Source: Reticulitermes speratus (taxonomy: Eukaryota; Arthropoda; Insecta; Blattodea; Rhinotermitidae). From it: a DNA stretch of 64,000 nucleotides. The number at the start of each line of letters is the position of its first letter. Position 1 is the first letter of the stretch. The notes beneath the pieces were generated by a model that saw only the letters and a program-made list of their open reading frames with translations, was not told where the DNA came from and made no database searches. Both the position numbers and the translations under genes were made by a program. Positions 43,113 through 55,049 of the stretch are shown here, piece after piece. The stretch is taken from the NCBI GenBank assembly GCA_021186555.1, contig JAJKFL010000011.1:6144501-6208500 (forward strand), written 5' to 3'.

Positions 43113-43492
43113 CATAATTTGACCTGATAATGGAAATAAAGTCAGCTTATGAAATGATGTGCTTTTTAGAAAAAGTAAGAGATGGAAAATGTCCGGGATG
43201 TGTGTCAGTTACGTTTGCCATGGGATTACACGACGCCGTTACGCTATTTCTAAGAGTGCCTAGCTCAGATTTTGTTTACAATGTCTTCCCAGTGATTGTG
43301 TTATATCCATATGCTAAAGGCATAAATTCCTAAAAGCATCCTGTTGTTAAAGTAAATTCTACTAATCGAAATGATCATAATTTTGACATCGCGAGAATTT
43401 CTGCCACAAAATTTTAGCCGTGCAGAAAGAGGAGTAAGTGAAAGCAACACTGAAGCCTTCCGTGGACAGCCACTTTCATGGTGTCATGACTC

Positions 43493-43786
43493 ATGGGTTC
43501 CCTAGGCCGTGCCATGGCTCAGGCGGTTAGTCGCCGGCCTCTCACCGCCGAGGCCCGGGTTCGATCCCGGATCAAGTCCATGTGGGACTTGTGGTGGACA
43601 AAGTGGCACTGGGACAGGTTTTTCCCCGAATACTTCGGTTTCCCTGTCAATTTCATTCCACCGGTTCTCCATTAATCGAAAAAACTAATCATCTTCATCA
43701 CAGGGTTGCACAATAAGCCTCAATGCTGCGGTGCGTCCGTATCATCTGCTGCGGGGCCCTTCACACACCACACACAAATGGGTTCC
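43493..43786 (+). mobile_element. SINE family A, full copy with 9-bp target duplication
   Basis: Box A region GGCTCAGGCGGTTAGTCG, box B CCGGGTTCGATCCCGG, body and 3' block GCTGCGGGGCCCTT followed by a CACACA tail. The duplication ATGGGTTCC lies at 43493-43501 and 43778-43786. Confidence 0.93.
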
Positions 43787-43915
43787 ATAAGCATTGTCAC
43801 TGTTTCAGTACTGAGTGTGATAATTACTAAAGTATGGTCCGCTATTCAATGAAGGTCCGTCCAGGGTTTCAGTTGACCTTCCAAGTGTTGGACTTGTATA
43901 TCTTCTGATTTTGGT

Positions 43916-44190
43916 AAACGGTAAAGCAATCTCATTACAGGCATGGACAGGCCCTTAGGGTTCCAGGAGATTGAGGATCCCAGATTTCTAGACAATCTGC
44001 ACATGAAGGTGGTAAGGTTTTCAGACCTAGGCACCGGTCGCCTTTACCCCCCAGGAAATATTCCTGGTATTCATTTTTGTTAGAGGCTGAGTCAACCCCA
44101 GGGCCATAGTACGGCCAGAAGGATTATGTCAATGAAAAATTCCAATGACATCATAGGGAATCGAACCCGCGACCTTCCGACTTGTAGCGC
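43916..44190 (-). repeat. SINE family D copy
   Basis: Minus strand: box B-like GCGGGTTCGATTCCCTATG, TGACATAATCCTTCTGGCCG, AATGAATACCAGGAATATTT and the TCTAGAAATCTGGGATCC block. The first bases of the head are missing. Confidence 0.78.
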
Positions 44191-44309
44191 ATAACAATTA
44201 ATTTAGTATTTCCTGATAATGCAAGTGCCGTAATCACTGAGTATACGACTTGTCGGTTTACGAGTTATAGCTTACACGAGATGAAAAAATAATCCCTGTT
44301 TTAAAAAAT

Positions 44310-44395
44310 TTATAACCAACTGATACACAATTGAACCACTTTTATTGTAGCGTCTATATTATTATACGCCCCTACATATACAATAACTAATATGA
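44310..44395 (-). repeat. Family H fragment
   Basis: ACCAACTGATACACAATTG, CCACTTTTATTGTAGCGTC and CGCCCCTACATATACAATA align with the left arm of the 12.0-kb element up to its stem III, where it breaks off. Confidence 0.5.
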
Positions 44396-44572
44396 AATCC
44401 CTGTTTATCCATTAGCCAGCTATATTTCTCTTATACGAGTTTCTTCTTGCTGCTGCATACATGAATGTGGATATCGAAGTTTTGTCTTTTGGCGATTCTG
44501 ATCATGGCGACCCATTAAACCGATATTGAAGATTAATTTTTGTAATATATAATAACCATTCTGCTGATCCCA

Positions 44573-44828
44573 GTAGCCGTGCGGTGTAAGGTTTGGGTCT
44601 GCGGCCGCTCGCTTTCTGGGATTGTGGATTCGAATCCCGCCGGGGACATAGATATCTGTCTCTTGTGAGTGTTGTGTTTTGTCAGGTAGAGGTCTCTGCT
44701 TCGGGCTGATCACTCGTCCGGAGGAGTCCTACCAAGTTGGGTGTGTCTAAAGAGTGCGATCGTGAAGCCTCGATAATGAGGAGGCTCTGACCCACTAGGG
44801 TCTGTCGCGCCATGGAGAAAAAAAAAAT
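44573..44828 (+). repeat. SINE family B copy
   Basis: GATCCCAGTAGCCGTGCGG, box B GTGGATTCGAATCCCGCCGG, AGGTAGAGGTCTCTGCTTCG, GGAGGAGTCCTACCAAG and a poly-A tail at 44817-44828. Confidence 0.87.
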
Positions 44829-44982
44829 AACAATTTTTGTGTGTGTCACATTAACTTTCATGTGTCCTGGTGCATCAAAGATTCAATAAACTTTTAGAAC
44901 CACTATACATAATATCAACATCCCTAAGAAATCTTGTACTGAAATTTACATTTAGTAACGAAACTTACGTTCTTTCATTCAT

Positions 44983-45560
44983 TCATTCTGTAGTCTGTCT
45001 TACCACAGGTCCGTAGCCTCTTCCAAAGCGAGTTCTCCACAGGGTGCGATCTAGTGCTTCCTCTTTCAATTTCCAGTATCTTCTCTTTTTCTTAAGGTCA
45101 TCCAGTAGCTGATTACGCCTTCTTCTTCGTCTTCCCGTCATTTCTATCCTTCCCTGTAACTTTCCTTCAATCACATGTTTCAGAAGGCAGTTCCCACGCA
45201 AGATGTGACCAATCCAGTTACCCTTTCTTCTTTTTATTTATTTTATGTACGATATTCCTCTCCTCCTTGACTCTGTGTAATACTTCTTAATTTCTCACAC
45301 GATCGATCCAACTGATCTTCTCCATTCTTCTCCAGCACCACATTTTAAACTTTCCAGATACTTCTGATCTACTTTCCGAAGTGTCCACGTTTCAGCACCA
45401 TACAAAGCTATGCTCCAAATGTAGCACTTTACTAGTTTCTTCCTTAAATTTAAATCCAGTTTGCTGGTGAAAAGAGTCTTGTTGTTGTTGAATGCTGCTT
45501 TCGCCTTGGCAATTCTTACATTTCTTTTATTCATAATGCAGAATTTATTAAATTTGGTAT
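44983..45560 (-). pseudogene. LINE ORF2 C-terminus (family 'HVIEGK')
   Basis: Minus strand from 45534: KAKAAFNNNKTLFTSKLDLN, KLVKCYIWSIALYGAETWTL (with the Y-G-A-E-T-W motif that follows the polymerase domain), RSVGSIV and a stop. After a frame break, RGNCLLKHVIEGKLQGRIEM, LLDDLKKKRRYWKLKEEALD and FGRGYGPVVRQTTE finish it. It extends further upstream than the copy at 21.0 kb but still lacks the polymerase. Confidence 0.85.
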
Positions 45561-45569
45561 GTTTTAATC

Positions 45570-47900
45570 ATCAGGTTATTTAGCGACGCAGCAACTTAGG
45601 ATATTGACTGATTCCTAGGTTAGTCGCAAGTTCTTCAGTTGCTGAAGACGAACTAAATGTAAGGTGATCATAAATGTGGAGAAAATAGGGACTTTACAGG
45701 AGGATGTTATAAACTATTTTAATTACAGTATTTTAATATTGTTTTTAAGAGAGTGCATAAAGCTGCAAAATCAGTAACAAGTGTAGCTTATATGAGGGTC
45801 AACTTTCGAAATGTACACTTCATAACGGTACGTTTAGGTTGCGTTGTCTCTACGGACGTGCTTGGTACATTTAATTTTCTAATCGGTGTGTGATAACGCT
45901 GATCCTGAGTGAGAGTGTGGATGGTTGAAGGGAAATAACAAACTCCGATAAAGTTTTCATAGAAGAGGATATTTTTTATAAATGTCAGGACACAAACCCA
46001 TACTCCTCTCTCTGAATCAGCTATGTCTGAAGATAAGGACTTTTTGTCCTCAAGGATGTACAAAAATATTTATTATTTATATTATTGTCAATAAATTATT
46101 TTTCGTAGTTATTACCTTACATAATACGTCGATTTAAATATGACATATTGAAGCCTGGTTGTTATGAACGCTTATGTAATCGCCTAGACTGTGTATCTGA
46201 TTGCACGAAACTTGGGCTGTAATTAAACAAATACAGTATATCTGTAAATAATAGATTTTATGGTACGATTATATATACACAACTTTGAAAGATCAATTCA
46301 GATTTTAAGTTTTGCTCCAAGGGTTCAGCCTGTTGCGCATTCTGGCCGCTAGTTGGCTCTACGATCGTGAGTATCAAAAATGGCCTTCTGACCAGAACGG
46401 ATATTTTGTGAGTTAAATTCCAGTGAAAGTAAATATGCTTTGACAGCTTAACGAGTGTTTCGATGTAAGCGCAAGAAGAGCTTATCAAGTAAACTGTAGA
46501 TTATTGACTCGTATAAGCCTATTGTGCTTGATAACTCTATATAAACAAAACGTACTGTGAACAAAGTGTGTGTTGGAAATAGGGAAAATCATTTTCACGG
46601 AGTGTGCAGAAAGGAGTAGAGCTATTAAAGAGAAGGTCTATATCCGTCCATTACCAAATATACTGGGGAGGGGTGGGGGAGTGTTGGTTGAAGAAGCGGG
46701 TTAGAGGTCTGATGAAAACTGGTCACAGGGTTTGCCAAAAGTTGTGGGAGGAAGTTGAGTAATGATGTGATGTTCTGTCCACTGGTCGCTCTGTCAATGA
46801 TCTTTATTAATTCCTCATAACAATCCATGAGTTCGTCTGTCGGATGGTTTTTTTAAACGTGTTAAGTGTACCTGAAGATAGAACTTTACAGCTCTCTTAC
46901 GGACCTTCTGTATCATGATGAAGCACCTTGTAGTGTGGTAAGTAGAACTAACTTTCTTCATTTTCAAATTTAAATACATATATTTAACGGGTAGCCACTG
47001 TAGTTCATCTAAATTCTTACCTCATCTTTCTAAGATATAAATCTATTAGCATATTATAAATCCACATAACAGCTGCTACATGTGTGTATGCTTATAGGAG
47101 ATGCAACTTTATACTTCCTGGAGGTTAGAGGTGTTATATATATTCTATTGCTTGAACAGTGTATAAAGCGTTTTAAATAAATCACATGCTGTTAAGGCCA
47201 CCAACACGCACTTTATATATAGAGTGTGTTTATTATCACCGTCCTTACAATTTTTTTATTTTATTTTGAAAATAAATGTAATCCGCAGTATCTTATTTAC
47301 TGTGTAGTTCCTATCAGTATAGCCGGAAGGACAAAGAGTGAGGTAGAAAAACATATACTATTTTACTGTGGTATTGTAATGAAAATACGGCAGAGAAAAT
47401 AAAAAGGAATCTCAAATACACCTTGCGTTTGGACGTGCTTGAAGTTCTTAATCGGCTGACAATATGAGGTTTTACAATCGGAAAGCTACAAGATCGAATT
47501 ATGCTCTTACTGACTCTGGTAATAATTTGCTTTCACACGCCCAACTTCTGCACTGTGATCTGTTGTGGCCTGTACACAAACAGGGAGGTAGACGTTTCGT
47601 CGAGTGTTTGAAACACTTTGTTTGAATGCAGCAATAAATGGAGAAGGCTGGAATGCATGTCCTTATTTCGCCGTTTGCGTCTTTTTACTCAATATATGTG
47701 TTATGTTTAAGTTACAGTAACCATTCACGAACATATATTTGTGACACAAACATAATTTTCGGAATAAAAGTCTATAGATAATTGACTTCCATTTTCAGAG
47801 ATCACACGCAATTTTTGCAAGGAAATAGTTACTTAGACTTTCCAAATTTCTTTAGCTTATTAACAGGTTCTTTTTACGTCAGTTAAAACTTTATAAAGAC
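45570..47900. other. Long stretch with nothing recognised
   Basis: No repeat family or coding motif recognised. A minus-strand frame at 46625-46828 (with KIIDRATSGQNITSLL) is open for about 70 codons, but I do not recognise it and the flanks do not support an exon. Confidence 0.35.
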
Positions 47901-47924
47901 TAAAATAAACATAAATTATATTTA

Positions 47925-48060
47925 AAATTCAGTTTGTACCGCGCAGTAAACATTCTCCGTCTCGTTTGTAAAAAGCAATAAATTAAAGTTGTAAAAGAAA
48001 AAAAAATTGCTGTTTTTTTCCTGAGATCCATAAAAACACATGAATGCACTCTCTGGAAAG
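47925..48060 (-). repeat. Dispersed repeat family K copy
   Basis: AGTTTGTACCGCGCAGTAAA, CCGTCTCGTTTGTAAAAAGC and CCATAAAAACACATGAATGC in the same order as 4012-4135. Confidence 0.5.
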
Positions 48061-48069
48061 AACTTGGAA

Positions 48070-49550
48070 TTTCTTAATGTTAAAATTGTTCGTAAATAAG
48101 TAAATAGGCACTAAATGATTCATTTATCGCTGCATCATTAATAGTAGTGTTAAGTGTAAAATACATACCAAAAGGAGACTGCCATTTTGTTAACTCTCCT
48201 GTCACGATGGTATTTTAAGTTCACAGAGTGTTCTTTCTCAGGCCAAACAATCATAACCGTCCAGCACGATTTCAAATCCGTAACAGAAACGGGCAGTCCA
48301 TGATTGAAACTTTGCACTGTGGGAACTTATGTGATCTGTTGTGGCAGGTAGAGGGGTTGACTTGTGAAGCTTTACACGAGGTAGAAAGAAAAAAAGCCTT
48401 CAGAGTTCTCCTGTTCTTTATTTCGATGCTAGTTAACCAGCGTTGACTTGGAAGTCAGTCTTTATTTGCAGATGAAGAAGGGCTGTATTTAAGTCAATGT
48501 TAAGATTGTGGGGTGGGGTGGAGTGGAGGCTTGAAACTTCCGGTCCATTACTACCGACTGCGCATCGAGAGCAGCTAGCATGTAGAGAGGCAGAGGGGAA
48601 AGGGATATCATGGTGTTTAGTGGAGCATGGAACAAAGTTTTTGTCCTTATGGGGACTGAAGATGGAGATTAACGGCTTTCCGTAGGCCTCACGTCGGAGT
48701 AGTTACTGTTTGAAAACAAAAAGTAGGTTCTTTGTACATTTTTGTAGTTAACGGATCTTGTAGAATCTGCAGTATGTGATTTGTTGAGGATATCACCTGT
48801 TTGTTCAGAGTCGAAGTTTTAAGATAGGAATTATTTTGCAGATGAAAAAGGTCCCAGTAGAATCTGTCGAAACCTGAGAAAGTCTTACAATATCAACGCA
48901 GTGTGACACTCAGAAATCTCGGACAATTAACATTGACCGCAGTGAAACCTGAACGATTTTCGTGGGTTTGTAACAGTTTGATCAGAAATGTCGTCAGGCA
49001 CTTGTCAATTACTTGAGCAACCTAAATATGAAGTAAAATGTTTATATTAACAAAATTAAATAAAATAAATTGTAAAACGTAACATTTAAAATTTTACTCA
49101 TATAATTTTCTTCTACGTAAATTACAGTGGAATATACTTATATATCGGTAGAAAATTTAATTTCTTTTTTAGTGTGAAACGTGATATCTGATATAAAGGG
49201 AAAATATAGGCTAAAGGCGTGGAAGAATAGCGTGTTAATGAGAACATCGGGATATGATGGAGTGAAATAACAAGATAGAGAAAACTGTAAAACTAGGAAT
49301 GTGTTAATTGTTACTCGACGCCTTATATTATTGGGGTAACCGCATTAAGGAGTGTGAAATGGCAGTGACAGGAAATAAGGCACACGTGAAAATTTAGTTG
49401 GAAAACCTGAAAGAAAAGTCTTAGATATCTAAGTGTAGATGGAAATGCGTTATTAATAGAGCAGAAGGGACAGCTTTTGGGAGCGTGGACCTCTCACTTT
49501 GTGGTAGTGAGGTGGAGTAGCTCAGAGGGTACAGTAACTGCTTGCAGCTT
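48070..49550. other. Unassigned sequence
   Basis: No element recognised; moderately GC-rich around 48510-48620. Confidence 0.35.
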
Positions 49551-49556
49551 GAAAAA

Positions 49557-49684
49557 TTTGCGACGAGCTGGTCCCTCGTCCAGAGGAGTCCTACCAAGTG
49601 TGGTGTGTCTGAGTGTGATCGTGAAGCCTCGAAAAATGAGGCGGCCTAGGCCCCCAAGGGGCTGTCGAGCAATTGGAAAAAAAG
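49557..49684 (+). repeat. SINE family B, 5'-truncated copy
   Basis: Begins at TTGCGACGAGCTGGTCCCTC and runs through GAGGAGTCCTACCAAGTG, TGATCGTGAAGCCTCG and poly-A. A tRNA-like GAGTAGCTCAGAGGG lies just upstream (49514) and may be the head of another unit. Confidence 0.75.
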
Positions 49685-49904
49685 ATGCTTGTGCTATTAA
49701 GCTTGCACGTTAATAAGTACCATTGAATTGAATTGAAATTTATTATTATTATTTGGGATTGTGTCAGGTTAAGCCTGGTGTTGTTGAGCAACCAGAGGAC
49801 GGGCTTTTATCCCAGTATCTGCTGGGGCTATTTAAATGAGGGTACAAAGTCGGGAACATGGTAAAATTACATGATTACGGGTTATCTGCTTCTTCATCAG
49901 GTAA

Positions 49905-50450
49905 GTGGACTTTATCATGGAACAATTTTCTCACGATGGGACAGGTGTTCAGCACGACCACTTTCTAGACCTGGGACAGTAGGCGTGGCGTAAACTGAGG
50001 GTAGTGAGGTTTTGGTTAAGCATGGTAGGGATGACCCCCGTAGCAGACAAGACTAGTGGAATAACAATAATCTTGTTCAGTTGCCACTGTTGCTTGATTT
50101 CAAAATCCAGTGCCTGATATTTGTGTTTTTTTTTTTTTTTTGTAATTGTGGCCCGTAGATTGTGGGTCAATGGAATTGCTATGTCAAGGAATGCAGGTAC
50201 CTTATTTGTTCTGTCAATCAGCGTTTTGTCTGGCTGGCTGAAATGAACAGCCTTTTCCTTTGAAAGAGAATGACCCAGTAGAGTTTGTACTTGTATTTAG
50301 GACGACCTGCGGCTCATATGATATGGAGAATACGGTTCATCAAGAAGATGAAGCTGTTTTTGCCAATTCCTGTTGCAAAAGTTTGGCGACTTGATGAGTA
50401 TTTTGAACTAGTTTTGAACATGAGGCCATCACATATTGTATAGTTTCCGA
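49905..50450 (-). pseudogene. Retroelement C-terminal domain fragment
   Basis: Minus strand: KYKLYW-like text near 50300, then QPDKTLIDRTNKVPAFLDIA and IPLTHNLRATITKKKKKHKY, QALDFEIKQQWQLNKIIVIP and LVLSATGVIPTMLNQNL. This P-D-x-x-L-I-D...D-I-A-I-P...H-N layout with K-Y-Q-x-L and S-A-T-G-V-I-P is familiar from the C-termini of arthropod retroelement polyproteins and looks like a restriction-type nuclease fold, but I cannot name the clade. Frame breaks and an A-tract (50124-50144) mark it as dead. Confidence 0.55.
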
Positions 50451-50459
50451 TGAGGAGTT

Positions 50460-51120
50460 AAAAAAGGTAACATATTGTTATTATCATTATAATCATCATC
50501 GTTGGTTGACCTCATGGCAAGGTCACATTTTTGGTCAGTACCGTGTTATGAAACCAGAAATATGTGGCCCATGAATGAAACGTGTTTCGACCAGTCAGTC
50601 GGCGCGTCTTATTTGAAATAGGAAGCCCGCGGCACAAGGAGTGCGGAGGTTGCTGAAATCCGACACCGGTACCCGAGCAGAAAAGCCCGGAAGTTGGCGC
50701 TGAGTGCTATGCGATGCAACACCACCCTCCCTCCCCCCACCCTTCCTTCGCTCCCAACTTCCCTGTCGTGTTATGCCATACAGAAAATAGTTTAAGACAC
50801 ATCTGCGTATAAAATTATATTGCAGCTAAGTCCGTAGCCGCTTCCTGTAAAAGAAAACTGGATTGTTCCGACTGTACATATCCTTTAGAAGTCACCAAGC
50901 TATTGTGAGACACGCTGAGTCTGGCAGAAGGAATAAGAAGTTGATCATCAAAGGCCATTTTATAGTCTATATTTTGACAAAATGGCTGCGCAGAAAAGTA
51001 TTATCTTTGTATTACAAATTAATTAAAATGGAACACGAGGATTATGATTTTTAAAGCTCTCAGCAAATAACGCGCTTTAAACTTTAAAAGCGAATTGGTT
51101 ACTTTGTAGAAGGTTTAACA
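50460..51120. other. Unassigned sequence
   Basis: No element recognised. Confidence 0.35.
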
Positions 51121-51124
51121 TACA

Positions 51125-51280
51125 AAAACTCTACATTCTGCCAACAGAGTGAATTTATATGTTTTGTATGTGTCTCAGAAGACATAGTGATTATTTCTCT
51201 AGAAAATATTAACCGATTGTTTTTTATAACCGAGACGGAGCGTGTTTACTGCGCGGTACGAGCTTAATCTTTAAATAAAA
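51125..51280 (+). repeat. Dispersed repeat family K copy
   Basis: ATGTTTTGTATGTGTCTCAG, ATAACCGAGACGGAGCGTG and TTACTGCGCGGTACGAGC match the family on the plus strand. Confidence 0.55.
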
Positions 51281-51636
51281 CACACTATGTTTCGTCCTTA
51301 AAGGGTTAAATAAACAAATGTTGGAGATGTGGAGAGTACATAGCTTTCTTTTTCTTAGGAGTTATATCTGGGGCCACTGCGTTTCAATCCGAAGGCTGCA
51401 TAACGTAAATATCAAAGTACACCAATTTAACACGATCCTCAGCCAGATCCATCAACCTTCCATTCCGTCTGTCTCATTAAGTTTCCTTAATCTCCTTTTC
51501 CATTTTTCAAGTGCTTTCTTCACCAAAATATGTACGCGTACATTACAACTCGCCATAATTTGTAATTTAATCAGTTGTTCCGCAGTTATGCATTTACAAA
51601 GAGCCGAACTTGATAATATCCATATACCGAACCACT

Positions 51637-51736
51637 GTCATACACAACAAAATTTAAAGATATACAGGGTAATAATTTCGGCCTTTCAATTAAGAAACTA
51701 GTGACTTGTAAATTTGTAAATTTTGTTGTGCATGAC
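51637..51736. repeat. 100-bp inverted-repeat element
   Basis: GTCATACACAACAAAATTTA (51637-51656) and TAAATTTTGTTGTGCATGAC (51717-51736) are inverse with one mismatch. Confidence 0.4.
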
Positions 51737-51999
51737 GTTGTTTTGGAATATATGTATTTGACAAGCACAAGCACAACGGGGATGTTTAACCTAAAGTTGG
51801 TAATATCTATTAAGTTGTAGGATCGACTCCTGGCGCCACCTGCAGTGGTGGACTTGTTGACGTCATTCATATTTACAATATTTCTGTTCAGAAATTTTGA
51901 TAAATATGGCTCAGATTACCGTGCGACCGCTTTCTGTGCCAGAGCATATTTTCATTAATAATATCTATGCGCCTAATCGTTACTGCATACGACGTATCG

Positions 52000-53837
52000 A
52001 AATGGTGACTACACTTTGTGCCATTCTGGAGTAAGACTGTGTTTACAAATGGTGACTACACTTTGTGCCATTCTGGAGTAAGACTGTGTTTACAAATGGT
52101 GACTACACTTTGTGCCATTCTGGAGTAAGACTGTGTTTACAAATGGTGACTACACTTTGTGCCATTCTGGAGTAAGACTGTGTTTACAAATGGTGACTAC
52201 ACTTTGTGCCATTCTGGAGTAAGACTGTGTTTACAAATGGTGACTACAGTTGGTGCGATTCTGGAGTAAGACTGTGTTTACAAATGGTGACTACAGTTGG
52301 TGCGATTCTGGAGTAAGACTGTGTTTACAAATGGTGACTACAGTTGGTGCGATTCTGGAGTAAGACTGTGTTTACAAATGGTGACTACACTTTGTGCCAT
52401 TCTGGAGTAAGACTGTGTTTACAAATGGTGACTACACTTTGTGCCATTCTGGAGTAAGACTGTGTTTACAAATGGTGACTACACTTTGTGCCATTCTGGA
52501 GTAAGACTGTGTTTACAAATGGTGACTACAGTTGGTGCGATTCTGGAGTAAGACTGTGTTTACAAATGGTGACTACACTTTGTGCCATTCTGGAGTAAGA
52601 CTGTGTTTACAAATGGTGACTACACTTTGTGCGATTCTGGAGTAAGACTGTGTTTACAAATGGTGACTACACTTTGTGCCATTCTGGAGTTAGACTGTGT
52701 TTACAAATGGTGACTACACTTTGTGCCATTCTGGAGTAAGACTGTGTTTACAAATGGTGACTACACTTTGTGCCATTCTGGAGTAAGACTGTGTTTACAA
52801 ATGGTGACTACAGTTGGTGCGATTCTGGAGTAAGACTGTGTTTACAAATGGTGACTACACTTTGTGCCATTCTGGAGTAAGACTGTGTTTACAAATGGTG
52901 ACTACAGTTGGTGCGATTCTGGAGTAAGACTGTGTTTACAAATGGTGACTACACTTTGTGCGATTCTGGAGTAAGACTGTGTTTACAAATGGTGACTACA
53001 CTTTGTGCGATTCTGGAGTAAGACTGTGTTTACAAATGGTGACTACACTTTGTGCCATTCTGGAGTAAGACTGTGTTTACAAATGGTGACTACAGTTGGT
53101 GCGATTCTGGAGTAAGACTGTGTTTACAAATGGTGACTACACTTTGTGCCATTCTGGAGTAAGACTGTGTTTACAAATGGTGACTACACTTTGTGCCATT
53201 CTGGAGTAAGACTGTGTTTACAAATGGTGACTACACTTTGTGCCATTCTGGAGTTAGACTGTGTTTACAAATGGTGACTACACTTTGTGCCATTATGGAG
53301 TAAGACTGTGTTTACAAATGGTGACTACACTTTGTGCCATTCTGGAGTAAGACTGTGTTTACAAATGGTGACTACACTTTGTGCCATTCTGGAGTAAGAC
53401 TGTGTTTACAAATGGTGACTACACTTTGTGCCATTATGGAGTAAGACTGTGTTTACAAATGGTGACTACACTTTGTGCGATTCTGGAGTAAGACTGTGTT
53501 TACAAATGGTGACTACACTTTGTGCGATTCTGGAGTAAGACTGTGTTTACAAATGGTGACTACACTTTGTGCGATTCTGGAGTAAGACTGTGTTTACAAA
53601 TGGTGACTAAACTTTGTGCGATTCTGGAGTAAGACTGTGTTTACAAATGGTGACTACACTGTGTGCGATTCTGGAGTAAGACTGTGTTTACAAATGGTGA
53701 CTACACTTTGTGCGATTCTGGAGTAAGACTGTGTTTACAAATGGTGACTACACTTTGTGCCATTCTGGAGTAAGACTGTGTTTACAAATGGTGACTACAC
53801 TTTGTGCCATTCTGGAGTAAGACTGTGTTTACAAATG
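52000..53837 (+). repeat. Minisatellite, 39 copies of a 47-bp unit
   Basis: AAATGGTGACTAC starts recur every 47 bp exactly from 52000 to 53786, 39 units, with no length change. Three main variants: CACTTTGTGCCATTC (most units), CAGTTGGTGCGATTC (units 6-8, 12, 18, 20, 24) and CACTTTGTGCGATTC (units 14, 21-22, 32-37). Minor variants: GAGTTAG in 15 and 27, ATTATGG in 28 and 31. It ends in AAATGCTG at 53833. The array is not in coding phase. Confidence 0.97.
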
Positions 53838-53934
53838 CTGCACTGTTTTCCTGACTAATCTTTCATCAGACCTGTCTGTACTATTCTATTACACAGGCCG
53901 TCAGCTATAGAAGATCATAAAATTTTTTTTTTAC

Positions 53935-54300
53935 TCTTAACCAACAAATGCACACAATTGTCGCAGATTCACAACAATATATTTAAAACACTACATTCCT
54001 ACATATTTCGGACCTTACTGGTCCATCATCAGGCAGTACATCAATCGTTGTTGCATAGAACAATTACTTAACAATACTTTGGTCTCTTGTATATGTAGAA
54101 CAGCTGAAGTAAATTCTCCTTGTAGTGAGTATGTGTAGCGGACAGAACTGTTACACTGTAAATTAGAGCAGCACGTGGATATGATGAATGAGCTCAGGGT
54201 ACGGTATTGTTTTATGCAATGATGATGGACCAGTAAGATCCGAAACATGAAAAAATGTAGTGTTATAAATACACAACAATATATGTCACTTTTCTATTAA
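53935..54300. mobile_element. Inverted-repeat element of ribozyme family H
   Basis: The left arm has AACCAACAAATGCACAC and a minus-strand motif; the right arm has the plus-strand GATGATGGACCAGTAAG, GATCCGAAACATG and AATGTAGTGTTATAAATAC. The central 180 bp is unrelated to the arms. Confidence 0.65.
53996..54037 (-). ncRNA. Hammerhead-like motif, weak stem I
   Basis: Minus strand: CUGAUGA, U, GGACC-AGUAA-GGUCC, GAAAUAUGUA. The C after GAAA is lost and stem I does not pair beyond one base, so it is likely dead. Confidence 0.4.
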
Positions 54301-54559
54301 CAGTTAATAACACTCACTGTTTCCGTTTATACAACTTTATTTTATAAATGTCTTGGTGTAGGTTATTTTTATCTTTGAGTTAAAAGCGTAAAGTATGATA
54401 ATACAATGTCATTAAAAGTTGTTAAAAATTGCTGGCAATTGGTTTGTATACAAGGAGTGTTGTCCGAGCCCTGTTTTTGGTGTTAAGTGTCTTGTGGTGT
54501 GGCTGTTACTTGACATACATTGTGGTGTATATGTGGTGATACCAAATGTATTAGTGAAT

Positions 54560-54695
54560 GTTGAAGTGAACGTGACCTTGAACCCCTGATGATGGCTCTA
54601 TTGCAGCCGAAACATATATAGGGTCAATGGACATATTTAAGAAATAAAGTGCATTTGTTGGTTCAATTGTTGAGTGATATCAAAATGCACGGTGA
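54560..54695 (+). mobile_element. Ribozyme family H, single-arm copy
   Basis: Motif at 54582, then GTGCATTTGTTGGTTC at 54650, then ATGCACGGTGA at 54684. This is the simplest copy and defines the order motif - 30 to 70 bp - GTGCATTTGTTGG - about 25 bp - ATGCACGGTGA. Confidence 0.75.
54582..54624 (+). ncRNA. Hammerhead-like ribozyme motif
   Basis: ACCC, CUGAUGA, U, GGCU-loop-AGCC, GAAACAUAUAUA, GGGU. Stem I is ACCC/GGGU. The triplet before stem I is AUA, so the stem III C-G pair is lost. Confidence 0.52.
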
Positions 54696-54875
54696 ACACA
54701 ACGTAAAATTCATGCTCAGGTTTGCTAAGCAATTCATAAGTGGGCCTTAGTATAATAGAATTCATTGTTGCACAAACTCATACTAGTTCACAATGGCTGT
54801 CAAGAAACAAGTACGTACTGCCCTGCGTGCATGTACAGTGACCTATGTGATGTATGCATAGAGCCTAGCCCATGC

Positions 54876-54908
54876 ACACACATACACACATACACACACA
54901 CACACACG
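54876..54908 (+). repeat. (CA)n microsatellite
   Basis: About 33 bp of CA repeats with CATA interruptions. Confidence 0.9.
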
Positions 54909-55049
54909 AAGAACAGCATTCCACAGACCTGGGCCAGTGCATCATCCTGTGCTGGTTTGCGATGTTTCTACCCTCACACTGAAGTAACATGTCCGCAGAG
55001 TATTTGGACAGTGTTGTTCAAATTAAGGCACATGAACGACGTACTATAA

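Noticed and set aside
43130-43333. Plus-strand 67-codon frame next to a family P element
   Set aside because: Composition follows the local AT content, and I see no domain or exon signal.
46625-46828. Minus-strand 67-codon frame as a gene
   Set aside because: No splice context, no recognised motif and no extension beyond stops. Kept only as a note.
49880-49905. TTCTTCATCAGG as an inverse hammerhead core
   Set aside because: CUGAUGA is present on the minus strand, but there is no GAAAC or stem II.
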